Source: Bremerella sp. TYQ1 (GTDB taxonomy: Bacteria; Planctomycetota; Planctomycetia; Pirellulales; Pirellulaceae). From it: 64,000 nucleotides of DNA. Every line of letters begins with the position of its first letter. Position 1 is the stretch's first letter. Of this stretch, positions 48,118 through 57,004 are shown piece after piece. The position numbers were made by a program, and so were the translations under genes. A model generated the notes under the pieces. That model was not told the DNA's origin and did no database searches. It saw only the letters and a program-made list of their open reading frames with translations. The DNA lies in contig NZ_CP083740.1 in the NCBI RefSeq assembly GCF_020150455.1, positions 5,332,001 to 5,396,000 on the forward strand. Reading direction: 5' to 3'.

Positions 48118-48263
48118 GCCTTTCTTGCAACAATCGAACAGCTTTCAAACACACATCTAACGGAGATCGAACGCACTTCGTTCAATCTCTGACACTCTTC
48201 AAGCATGGTCCAAACGGAGTTTGGCAGTCTCCCAACAGACCCAAGCCACAATCGAAATAACAT

Positions 48264-48734
<471 letters not shown>

Positions 48735-48779
48735 GAAATGATCTCCTCACAGAAACCGGACTGATCCGGCACAAAACAA

Positions 48780-49715
48780 TCAGGTAGTTGGCCCGTTTAA
48801 GTGTTCAATTCCCATCGGCGTTAATGCTCGTCCCTTGTCCCCTTTGGTGATTAGTCCGAGGCGGATGAAGTCACGCTCGAACATCTCAATGGTCTGCTTT
48901 GGAAGACCAAGATGCGTGGCGAGAACGTTGAGTCGTACTGGTCCCTGGTGCTGCTTAAGGAGCTGAAGATACTTCTGTTCAGTTGGATCAAAACCAAGCG
49001 AGTCGAAACCCTCAATTGCCAGCATTTCTTCAACATGCTCTGGATCAATCTGGTCTGATGACTTCGACGACGCCACTCGCTTCGCACTATCCAAGAGCCG
49101 GACGGCCAGTCGAGGAATTCCACGACTTCGATACGCTATTTCCTGTACGGATCTAAGGTCTACTTCCCACCCAAGTCGCACCGCACGTTGCGACACGAGC
49201 AACATCATTTCATCATCGGAGTAGTGCTCCAGTCGAAGCAGGATTTTGAAGCGGTCCCTCATGCTGGTCGTGAGCAAGTATTCGTCAGTTGTCGCCCCAA
49301 TCAGGGTGAACGGAGGAAGTGTCACCGGTTTCCTGTTCCCGCCAAGGAAGAGCTTTCGCTCTTCGATAGCTCGATAAAGCGATACCTGCACCGTTTCGCT
49401 CAGTTCATGAATCTCGTCGATCAGTAGGATATGCTCTGCTTCGAGCATCATGAGCAGGCCCTGCATTTGTCCGATGTTGCCAATGTTCTGAGCCAACTCA
49501 ACGTGGCATTCGGTGCAAAGCTCCTTGGCAATCAATTCGGTCAATAGCGTCTTGCCAGTTCCTCCTGGTCCACACATCAATAAGTGAGGGAAGGCCTCCT
49601 TGCCTCCACTCTTGGAACGATCATGCCACTAGGCATCGAGTGCCGTTTTCAGAACGGCCACGGCTCTCGTTTGCCCGACGACGTGATCGAGACTATTTAC
49701 AACTGGTTCTGACAC
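48780..49715 (-). pseudogene. RuvB-like AAA+ ATPase interrupted by in-frame TAG
   Basis: Frame from GTG 49715 (AGGAG site eight bases upstream) reads VSEPVVNSLDHVVGQTRAV...TALDA, then TAG at 49631-49629, then WHDRSKSGGKEAFPHLL and on through Walker A MCGPGGTGKT, Walker B ILLIDEIHEL, sensor 1 IGATTDE and a RuvB-type winged-helix end (LGLITKGDKGRALT). The text on both sides of the stop is homologous to RuvB, so a single nonsense change is the simplest reading. Restart at ATG 49580 would lack the N-terminal nucleotide-binding edge. Holliday-junction branch migration is the family role. Confidence 0.8.
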
Positions 49716-49774
49716 TCTTTCGTCTCCTGTTTCGGGGACCCATTGGTCCGGTCCCTGTCGGTTTTGTCAAGTCC

Positions 49775-50002
49775 TTATCTGTTCCATATCTTGTGAAGAG
49801 CTTCGTCTTCACGTCGCTTAGCCCTCTTGTTCCAACGTGGTCCACAAATCTTCTTGCACTTGCCGATGACCCGCTGAGCCTTGTCTAGACTTCCAGCATC
49901 TTCATAATCAAAGATCCGAAGCCGAAGTCGTCGGAGCAGTCGTTCGTACTTGTAGTTCCGCCGATTGTCTCGGATCGCTTTCTTGAGCGTTCGTTCTGAC
50001 AT
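49775..50002 (-). CDS. Small basic hypothetical protein
   Basis: 75 aa, rich in Arg and Lys (about a third of residues), helical. AGAGAG lies upstream of the ATG. It could bind nucleic acid. It sits between plasmid-type genes on the same strand. Confidence 0.5.
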   Translation of the reverse strand: MSERTLKKAIRDNRRNYKYERLLRRLRLRIFDYEDAGSLDKAQRVIGKCKKICGPRWNKRAKRREDEALHKIWNR

Positions 50003-50067
50003 GTGATTCTCTCTTTATGTTTCAGGCACCGCCCGAAGTTGATCGATGCCCTTCGCCGTTGGTCCGC

Positions 50068-50682
50068 TTACTCGCCATCGACTCGTTGGAAGAGTGAATC
50101 CATAGCCCTACGCAATGATTCCTCAGACGGATACCCTCCTTGGTCGCCGGTGCTTTCGAGTTCGCTGCACTTGTGGTCTGACAACCAGCCGTAAACTTCG
50201 TACTGCCATTCAGCTGGAAGGTCGTATTCGTCATGCAGCCGCCAAGCGGCATCGACGATGTTTTCGACAGTTGCTTCGTATTCCCGTTTGCTGAAGTCTT
50301 CCTCATCGAGGATCGGGTATGTCGCCAGTGACTCCATCAATTTGTGAAAGGTCCGAAAAGCTTCGGTGATTTGGCCGTCCTTGAAGACTCGCAAGCTGAA
50401 TCCGTCAATGTGGCCGACTGCCCAATGACTGTGGGATTCTTCCACCACGTCGGGATCATCAGCCGCAGTGAATGGTGCTAACATCTCCCTGATCTGCTTT
50501 GCGTTAGATTGATCTAGTAGTCCGCTATCTCGATGGTGTGTGTAGTGGATCATCCACTCATTGGGGGATTCAAGGTCGTCCTTACGCCACCACACAAAAC
50601 ACTCAAAGGTCCGCCAGTTGCCGGTAGCTTCCTTCGCAGCTTCCTCAATGGTCATGTCGCCAAGATGCGTTGCCGTCGCCAT
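50068..50682 (-). CDS. Hypothetical plasmid/ICE-type protein
   Basis: 204 aa, acidic, cytosolic, with many Trp and His (TFECFVWWRKDDLESPNEW, ESHSHWAVGHIDGFSLRVF). Such proteins occur on plasmids and conjugative elements, but I cannot name a function. It follows the ArdC gene and its terminator. Confidence 0.55.
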   Translation of the reverse strand: MATATHLGDMTIEEAAKEATGNWRTFECFVWWRKDDLESPNEWMIHYTHHRDSGLLDQSNAKQIREMLAPFTAADDPDVVEESHSHWAVGHIDGFSLRVFKDGQITEAFRTFHKLMESLATYPILDEEDFSKREYEATVENIVDAAWRLHDEYDLPAEWQYEVYGWLSDHKCSELESTGDQGGYPSEESLRRAMDSLFQRVDGE

Positions 50683-50758
50683 TATTCGTTCTCCGTTTGG
50701 GTTGGGTTTCCGCTACGGTGAACAGAGTTTGGTCCGGCATGGGTTGGTGTAGAAACGA

Positions 50759-50790
50759 AAAGAGCCAGCGACCGAAATCGCTGGCTCTTT
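50759..50790 (-). terminator. Terminator after the ArdC-like gene
   Basis: Perfect 13-bp arms AAAGAGCCAGCGA (50759-50771) and TCGCTGGCTCTTT (50778-50790), six-base loop, T run on the minus strand. Confidence 0.9.
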
Positions 50791-50796
50791 AATCAA

Positions 50797-51699
50797 TCAG
50801 ACGGAGACTGGTTCTTCTTTTCTGCTAAAGCTCAACACGTAGTCTGAGGCTTTTGATGCGGCAGAAGATGCTTTGAAAATGAACCGTGGATCGTTCTCTA
50901 GACTCTTCAACCACGATTGCAGGTAAGCCTGAGTATTTGTCAGATCGTCGCTCTGCGGTATCTGAAGCTCACTGCACATGAATGCCGCTGAAATTTCCGC
51001 ACGGAGCTCGCCTTCGGCGTAGCTACCTGTCCATTCGCATCGCTTCTCCGACCAATGCGATAGTTCGTGTAGCAGAGTCGAGTAATATTCTTTCTCCTTT
51101 TCAAACCGCTCCTTTTTGACCATTTGGATATGGTCCGTCGATAGTGAGTAGAAGCATTTGTCTCCACCGAATTTGATATTGGCTTCGGTTGCTGCGATGG
51201 CAACTTCTGCCGTAGCAAAATCGACGAATTCATCGTTCTTCGTTTCCGGATCGACATCGACGAGATGCCGCAGATTGCTTGGCAACTCGACCTGCTCCGC
51301 AGAAAACACCGTATACTGCTTGAGCATCGCAAATTGGACTTCTATCTCTTCGCCAGTTGTCGGGTCCTCCTTGGTCTTCGTGATAGGAGCATAGAAGATA
51401 ATTCCCGCTCCCCACTCACCCGGTTTCACGTGATCTGGTCTTTTTTCGACCCGTGCTCCAAGGTCACGCCACTGATTGAAGGTGGCATACCATTTTGACG
51501 AGAAACCGTGTTGGTCTTGATGAAGGGCAAGCAACAACGGATTGATTCCCCGATACGCTTTGCCGCTGACAAGGTTGGTCGGGGTACCAATGTTGGGCGA
51601 GGTACTCCAAGGCTTTCGCCAGGGGATCGTGCCTTCCTTGAGGGACTCAATAATCTTCTTCGTAATCTCTTCTTGAATCTGCTTGGTGGACGTTGCCAT
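50797..51699 (-). CDS. ArdC-family antirestriction protein (ssDNA-binding + zincin domain)
   Basis: 300 aa from ATG 51699 (CAGGAGACGAGCG upstream). The N-terminal ssDNA-binding domain (IIESLKEGTIPWRKPW, NLVSGKAYRGINPLLL) and the C-terminal metallopeptidase-like domain with HELSHWSEK (HExxH) are in the standard ArdC/TraC order. Such proteins protect incoming single-stranded DNA from host restriction during conjugation. This supports a conjugative or mobilisable past for this part of the island. Confidence 0.88.
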   Translation of the reverse strand: MATSTKQIQEEITKKIIESLKEGTIPWRKPWSTSPNIGTPTNLVSGKAYRGINPLLLALHQDQHGFSSKWYATFNQWRDLGARVEKRPDHVKPGEWGAGIIFYAPITKTKEDPTTGEEIEVQFAMLKQYTVFSAEQVELPSNLRHLVDVDPETKNDEFVDFATAEVAIAATEANIKFGGDKCFYSLSTDHIQMVKKERFEKEKEYYSTLLHELSHWSEKRCEWTGSYAEGELRAEISAAFMCSELQIPQSDDLTNTQAYLQSWLKSLENDPRFIFKASSAASKASDYVLSFSRKEEPVSV

Positions 51700-51832
51700 C
51701 GCTCGTCTCCTGAGTGGTTGAGGTTGTCGATGGCTAATAACCATGGTCCAAGGAGACGTAAGAACGTACTTTCTACCTATTGCGACAGCGTCGGTACAAG
51801 AAACCGAGCTAGTTCCGATGAATGAGGCGGTG

Positions 51833-52219
51833 CTACACCATCCCCTTCGATTGAAGACTTGCCATCGATTTCAGGACGAGTTGGTCTGCAAGTTTCACCT
51901 TTTCATTGCAACCTGGGTAGTTCGGGCAACCAAAAAAGGCTCCGAATTTTGATCGCCGCAACTCCATTTCAATTTCGCATTCTGGACAAGTGGGTACGGA
52001 GAGTGCGACAGGTACTCCATCCAGTTTCAATGCCACTTTGCTGGATAGAATTAACCGGGTTTGGCTGTGCATCAATTTGAAACCGGGAAGCCGTGTAGCG
52101 ATTTCCGTTAGGCACTTCAACGCACTTATGAAGTTAGCCTCAGGATGAAGCGGTGTGACAATCGGAGAGACGACAAGCCAAGCATCGATGTCAAGTTTGA
52201 TCTGATTTTGAGCTTCCAT
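51833..52219 (-). CDS. Protein with topoisomerase-type C4 zinc ribbon
   Basis: About 128 aa if ATG 52219 is the start (29-base overlap with the upstream gene); a longer form to 52288 is possible. The C-terminal CPECEIEMELRRSKFGAFFGC and PNYPGC make the zinc ribbon found at the end of topoisomerase I and in some nucleases. The N-terminal 75 residues (WLVVSPIVTPL, ATRLPGFKLMHSQTRLIL) are not recognised. It is the last gene of the XRE-OLD-helicase operon. Confidence 0.65.
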   Translation of the reverse strand: MEAQNQIKLDIDAWLVVSPIVTPLHPEANFISALKCLTEIATRLPGFKLMHSQTRLILSSKVALKLDGVPVALSVPTCPECEIEMELRRSKFGAFFGCPNYPGCNEKVKLADQLVLKSMASLQSKGMV

Positions 52220-52787
52220 CAGTTTCAATTCCCAAGAATCTACACCAAGCGTCAAAGGCGTCTCCCGCAAGGTCAACAGCACCGTCAAATGGACTGCCGG
52301 TTGGCGAGTCGTCTACGATAACGTCTGCAAAGACGGCTATTGTTATTTCGTCTTGGTGAACACCGCACTCTAACCACCTATCTCGCACCTGATTCGCTTT
52401 TGCTGCACCAAGCGGACCTTCGCCAGTATCAACAGTTGCTTTGCCGCCATTGTATACGGCAAATTGGAAGAGGAGTCCGTCAACATGTTCCTTCTTGATC
52501 CAACGCTTGCCGTCGATCAGTTGCAAGTGTTTCTTACCATTGGCGAGATCTGAGCAGAATTGGAGACTCGGTGTCTCTCTGATGAATTTGCTTACTTTGC
52601 TAGCACGTTCAAATGTTGGGTCGTTCCTGAGCCACTCGGCCATCGAGTGACACTCGACGAAGAAAGCATGGAAGTCGTCAGCGTAGCACTCGGCGTCTCG
52701 GTCAAAACGAGTAGTTGTCTCGTACATCAGCGGATAAATCCGGCTGAACCAACGACGAATGCGTTCAAATTGCTCTTCGTATATCAT
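52191..52787 (-). CDS. Hypothetical protein of the OLD/helicase operon
   Basis: 198 aa, cytosolic, alpha/beta, not recognised. The first half is helical (FERIRRWFSRIYPLMYETTT); the second half has strand-like IAVFADVIVDDSPTGSPFD. It starts three bases after the hydrolase stop and its end overlaps the zinc-ribbon gene, so it is clearly part of the same operon. Confidence 0.6.
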   Translation of the reverse strand: MIYEEQFERIRRWFSRIYPLMYETTTRFDRDAECYADDFHAFFVECHSMAEWLRNDPTFERASKVSKFIRETPSLQFCSDLANGKKHLQLIDGKRWIKKEHVDGLLFQFAVYNGGKATVDTGEGPLGAAKANQVRDRWLECGVHQDEITIAVFADVIVDDSPTGSPFDGAVDLAGDAFDAWCRFLGIETDGSSKSDQT

Positions 52788-52790
52788 GTT

Positions 52791-53600
52791 CTAACCTTCG
52801 CCGAATGCCTCCCAAGGTCCATCGTGTTGATTCCTGATCGCCAAGATCAAGGTCTCTTCAGACGTGTACCTCTTGACTGCCTCTGCTTGGGCGGACGTGT
52901 AATAGAGTTCACGGTCAAGAATCCTCGATCCGACTGGTAACGTCAGGTCAACGACCCGATCATCATGCTCACACCATGCGTGTGCCACCCGCTTGCCGAG
53001 CCGTTCGCTAAAAACAAATCCATGAACGAGATTCCAATCTGAATTTTCTACTGGACACACCCATCGCTTCGCCGCTGTAAAGCATAGGCCGCTCCAATTC
53101 TGACGAAGCATCTCGCTGGGATCGTCGGTTAATTCTGGAATACAGGCTTCAACAGCCGCTCGCAACATGGCCTGCAATGACTCAGGATCAGCCAACCGAT
53201 GATCGTTGCCGACCTCAAGCAATGCAGACGGTGGCAGACCACTATTGGCAACAAGATCCTCTGAATCAGCGAAGGGGATCACGTCATCTTTCCGGCTGTG
53301 AAGGATGACCGAATTCGCCTTGAGTATTCTGACGGTACCCCAATTCTTCCATGCGGGACAAAGCAGTACGAGTGGCGTCTTGCCGGACTCGATATTCATG
53401 GTGACTGCACCACCACGAGAGGAGCCGACAATCACGTCGGGCTTCTGCTGATCGCATGCGATTTGAGCAGTACGGACCGCTATGTCGAAGTCGTCATCAT
53501 CAAGTGCCGGATTGATGACCTCGTGACCGGCGTCTTTCAGATACGTGGGCTTAACGCCGCCAACAACACTATGCCAGCCATGTAGGAAGAGAATCTTCAT
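52791..53600 (-). CDS. Alpha/beta hydrolase with fused C-terminal Cys-His-Asp-type domain
   Basis: 269 aa. The N-terminal part (1-150) is a small alpha/beta hydrolase: LFLHGWHS, nucleophile GSSRGG, Asp in SRKDDVIPF, His in GNDHRLADPE. The C-terminal part shows SGLCFTAAKRW, then VAHAWCEHDDRVVDLT, the Cys...His...Asp order of papain/transglutaminase-like folds. The start codon overlaps the helicase stop (ATGA). A second hydrolytic activity in the C-terminus is inferred from motif only. Confidence 0.65.
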   Translation of the reverse strand: MKILFLHGWHSVVGGVKPTYLKDAGHEVINPALDDDDFDIAVRTAQIACDQQKPDVIVGSSRGGAVTMNIESGKTPLVLLCPAWKNWGTVRILKANSVILHSRKDDVIPFADSEDLVANSGLPPSALLEVGNDHRLADPESLQAMLRAAVEACIPELTDDPSEMLRQNWSGLCFTAAKRWVCPVENSDWNLVHGFVFSERLGKRVAHAWCEHDDRVVDLTLPVGSRILDRELYYTSAQAEAVKRYTSEETLILAIRNQHDGPWEAFGEG

Positions 53601-56600
53601 TCCTCATCCTCGCAATCTACTCGTGGTGCTGTTCGCTGTGTCTCCACGCACGCAGCAATTGCCTCACTGATCTTTCGGCTTGCGTCCGAACCGTTGTTGA
53701 TGCCGTACATCGCCAAGAGTGATCGAGCACGAGTCATGGCAACGTAAAGACCATTTGCAACTAGCTTCCCTTCAGGGGCAACGTAGTGATCGACGCACGG
53801 AATGACGATGACCTCCGACTCGTAGCCCTTGTAGGAGTGTGGTGTTGTGGCGAGCAGGGTATTCGACTTGCGTTCGAAGGACCGATTCTTCTGAAGAGAC
53901 AACTCCACTCCGAACTCGGCCAGTTTCGGGGCAAGTTGTGATTCGAGAATCCGTCCCGCCCCGCCATTGTAAGTGACGCAGATGTCGGTCGGAGAAATCC
54001 CATCGTTTTCGATCAGGTGCCGCAAGTGTCCAGCGATTGCGGCCATCTCATCATTGCGTCGGTCGAAACTACGAAAGATGGGCTTCGGTCCGTCGATCTG
54101 ACTGAACCTTGCTTCCAACCATTCTTCGCAATTGCGTTTTGTATGCTTGAGCAGCCCCAGCGAGATCAATTCCTGCTGATCGTGTCTGCCGGTGCTTCCC
54201 GAAAGTCGGTGGAGTACGTTGACGGCAAGTTCCGTGATGGGTCGAGTTCCACGGAAACTTTCTCGCATGATGGTCGAGCGGCCACGCATGTCGAGACCGA
54301 ACTCGGACCACTTTGGGGTCTTGGTGTCATACACGTTTTGAGCGTTGTCGTAAAAGATGTGAGCAGACCGGCTATTGGCGTCTGCTTCGTCTGCCTGCTC
54401 AACAACGGACAACAAGAGCCTCAAAGTTGATGGACCCATATCCTGAGCTTCATCGATGAACAATGCCGTACACCGAGGTACAAGTTTCTGGGCATCTTGT
54501 CGATTCAAGAACTCTTCTGCTGCACGGTCGTAGTCGAAACCAAACTGTTCCATAGTCATTTGGACGCTCGGCAACATTCCAGACAATACATCCTTCACGT
54601 GAAGCAGTTCGACGCTTTCCCAAGGGAAGTCAGATCGATCCAGCAGGTCGCCATCGCTGACGCCTTCCCATGCTGACTCAATCGAGTCACACAGCAGTTT
54701 GTGGAGACTTCGATTGGCATAGACGGCCCAAATACGAGCATCCTTCCTTCCACGAAGTCGCTTTGCTGTTTTCGCCAGCCAGTTACACAGGACCAGCGAC
54801 TTGCCACTACCAGCGACACCACGAACCAGTCGAGGTTTTCCATCAAGTTCCAGATTGGTTAGGCGTTGCTGCTCCTGTGAGAACAGTGGCTTCATTCCCT
54901 TGCGTACGGCAAACTGATCACCCATGCGAGAGCTTGGGCGATCCTCAGAATCACTCTTGTCAGCTGTGGAGTCATTCTGCCCCTTCTCACTCCACTTGTA
55001 CTCAGCTCCAGCCTTTACTAAGACTAGCGACTTCAGATGACGCTTGAGCGGACGGAGATAAGGCTCGTCCATTTCGCTTCGACTGGCGATGACGATGGCA
55101 GCTTCCCGTGCTCGGCTCAGGGCGACATTCACGAGTCGCTTCCATTCGACGATGCCCCACGTATGGTTTCCGGCATTGACCGTATCGAATACTACGATGT
55201 CGGCTTCCGAACCTTGCTGGCTGTGGACTGTCGAGGCTTCCCAGGAATTCATTCCCCATTCCCCCAGCCATTCGCCGACCGCATTGGCTTGTGCCTTGAA
55301 GGGGGAGATGAACAACCCATTTGCCTGACGAATGTCGGGATTGCTGAAGAGTTTCTGTAAGATAGATTGAGTAATTCGCCGAACCCAGCTTTTGTTGCCC
55401 GGTCCACGGCTGGCCCGAATAGCGGCGAGGTCACAGTCTTCCTCGTCCAATACATACCAAATTGTTCTCGATACGTCCGCTAGGAATGGTGAGAGCGTTG
55501 ACACCTGACTGGTTCGTTCCGCTGCCGTCTTCAACACTCCGTTGTACTGGTACGAAGAAACAACTTTGCACACGTCGGGGTGCATGCGACGTTGTTCGGA
55601 AAGCAGATGGACCGCAGCGGGAACATCACTCGTCTCCTCCAAGTGGCTCAGGCCACTACTGGCGAGCCAAGTTTGCTGTCGTGTAGGAAGCACCCGTGAA
55701 ATGCGGCTGATGGGGGCAAGCTGTTTGGAGTCGCCGACAAGGACAACTCGACGAGCGGCAAGCAAAGACAGGGCGGCAACAGCGGTCCTTGAAATCAATC
55801 CCGCTTCATCAATGAAAATGGTAGTGAAGGGAGCATCGCCATTCTCGATCATCTTTCGAATGGTTTCGTCATTTAAGTTGCTCATCGCCTTGAATGCAGT
55901 GGCGACGACAACTCGCTTGACAGGATCGACAAAGACTCGCTGGCTTTGGTCGTTGCCAGTCGTTCTTAATTCGCCAATCTGCTTGCGTGTGAGGGCTTTC
56001 TCTTCCCACGAATCAAATAAAGGAAGTTGTTGTGCTAACCCGTCGATCTTTGAAAGGACTTCTGACTCCGTTCCTGCCAGCATCGAATCGAGTTGACGAG
56101 CAACGAAGGACTGGTATGAAGCACCCTTGCCAATTCGCAGCAATAATTCGCTTTCCAAGTCATCGACGCATTTCTCTTTTGCCGCCTCGCCTAACGACAA
56201 CGCAACCGCATCCGTCGCTTTGTTCGTCGTCGAAACGACAAGGATGCGTTCCCTCGGATCACTGAGCACACTAGCGATCTGCTGACCAGTCGTCCAAGTC
56301 TTACCAGTGCCCGGCGGTCCCCACAGCACGCTCCACGAATGTTGCCACCAGTCATGGAGATGCGGCAAGCCAATCCTAGACGGCACAGACACTGCGGGAT
56401 GAATACCGCCCTCGGTAGCGTTGAGCCTTTCGGGGAGTTGCTCTCGAATCGTCTCGAACTCATTGCCGTTGTACACGGCATCGAGAACTGACAAGAACTC
56501 AAAAGGTCGTACGAAGAAAGGACCTACCGTGGGGATTGCTTCAAGATCGTCGAGAGCGACGAACAAACAACCGTTTTGTTCATCGACTTCGACAATCTCG

Positions 56601-56959
56601 CCCGACCAGACAATCTCATCTTCGAATTCGGCCTCTTCGTAGAAGTGATCGGAATAGGCCGGGTCATCATCAAGAGATTTTGGACAGAAGGCTTTGGCAC
56701 CTTCCCACGTCCAGTCAAACTCGACGGTCTTGCCGATGTGGACAACGTAGACCGTGCCTCGATCCCGTTCGGCGAACACACTGACCTTCTTGCAGTTCAA
56801 CCGCTTCCAGCGAGAACTGTCTCGAAACTCTTGCCGCACAGCTGCAGCGGCATCCTTCAGTTGTTGCTCGTTGCCAGATGGCAGACCAATATCGGAGGGG
56901 AAACGAGCAGGCTGAAACTCGGCAAGGTAAGCATCATACGATTCTTCGTTTTCATCCAT
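53597..56959 (-). CDS. Tandem SF1 helicase (Upf1-like + UvrD-like)
   Basis: 1,120 aa. Module 1 (about 195-660) is AAA_11/AAA_12 (Upf1-like): Walker [11 protein letters not shown] near 215, IFIDEAGL near 382, GDSKQLAPI, then STVHSQQGSEADIVVF and VNVALSRAREAA. Module 2 (about 700-1,110) is UvrD/DUF2075-like: GVAGSGKSLVL near 718, LFIDEAQDMG near 834, then TPHSYKGYESEVIV and YVAMTRARSL. Both sets of motifs look intact. The N-terminal 190 residues are beta-rich and not assigned. The gene sits 45 bases after the OLD nuclease, the GajA-GajB order. Confidence 0.88.
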   Translation of the reverse strand: MDENEESYDAYLAEFQPARFPSDIGLPSGNEQQLKDAAAAVRQEFRDSSRWKRLNCKKVSVFAERDRGTVYVVHIGKTVEFDWTWEGAKAFCPKSLDDDPAYSDHFYEEAEFEDEIVWSGEIVEVDEQNGCLFVALDDLEAIPTVGPFFVRPFEFLSVLDAVYNGNEFETIREQLPERLNATEGGIHPAVSVPSRIGLPHLHDWWQHSWSVLWGPPGTGKTWTTGQQIASVLSDPRERILVVSTTNKATDAVALSLGEAAKEKCVDDLESELLLRIGKGASYQSFVARQLDSMLAGTESEVLSKIDGLAQQLPLFDSWEEKALTRKQIGELRTTGNDQSQRVFVDPVKRVVVATAFKAMSNLNDETIRKMIENGDAPFTTIFIDEAGLISRTAVAALSLLAARRVVLVGDSKQLAPISRISRVLPTRQQTWLASSGLSHLEETSDVPAAVHLLSEQRRMHPDVCKVVSSYQYNGVLKTAAERTSQVSTLSPFLADVSRTIWYVLDEEDCDLAAIRASRGPGNKSWVRRITQSILQKLFSNPDIRQANGLFISPFKAQANAVGEWLGEWGMNSWEASTVHSQQGSEADIVVFDTVNAGNHTWGIVEWKRLVNVALSRAREAAIVIASRSEMDEPYLRPLKRHLKSLVLVKAGAEYKWSEKGQNDSTADKSDSEDRPSSRMGDQFAVRKGMKPLFSQEQQRLTNLELDGKPRLVRGVAGSGKSLVLCNWLAKTAKRLRGRKDARIWAVYANRSLHKLLCDSIESAWEGVSDGDLLDRSDFPWESVELLHVKDVLSGMLPSVQMTMEQFGFDYDRAAEEFLNRQDAQKLVPRCTALFIDEAQDMGPSTLRLLLSVVEQADEADANSRSAHIFYDNAQNVYDTKTPKWSEFGLDMRGRSTIMRESFRGTRPITELAVNVLHRLSGSTGRHDQQELISLGLLKHTKRNCEEWLEARFSQIDGPKPIFRSFDRRNDEMAAIAGHLRHLIENDGISPTDICVTYNGGAGRILESQLAPKLAEFGVELSLQKNRSFERKSNTLLATTPHSYKGYESEVIVIPCVDHYVAPEGKLVANGLYVAMTRARSLLAMYGINNGSDASRKISEAIAACVETQRTAPRVDCEDEE

Positions 56960-57004
56960 GATTCAAGCTACGTCCTCTACTTCCGTATCTTTCACGATAG
57001 GAGT

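Noticed and set aside
48800..48815. GTTCAATTCCC, an 11-base match to the tmRNA T-arm, as a possible right attachment site
   Set aside because: The match does not extend into the rest of the tmRNA 3' end and the bases are coding sequence of the RuvB-like gene; chance similarity.
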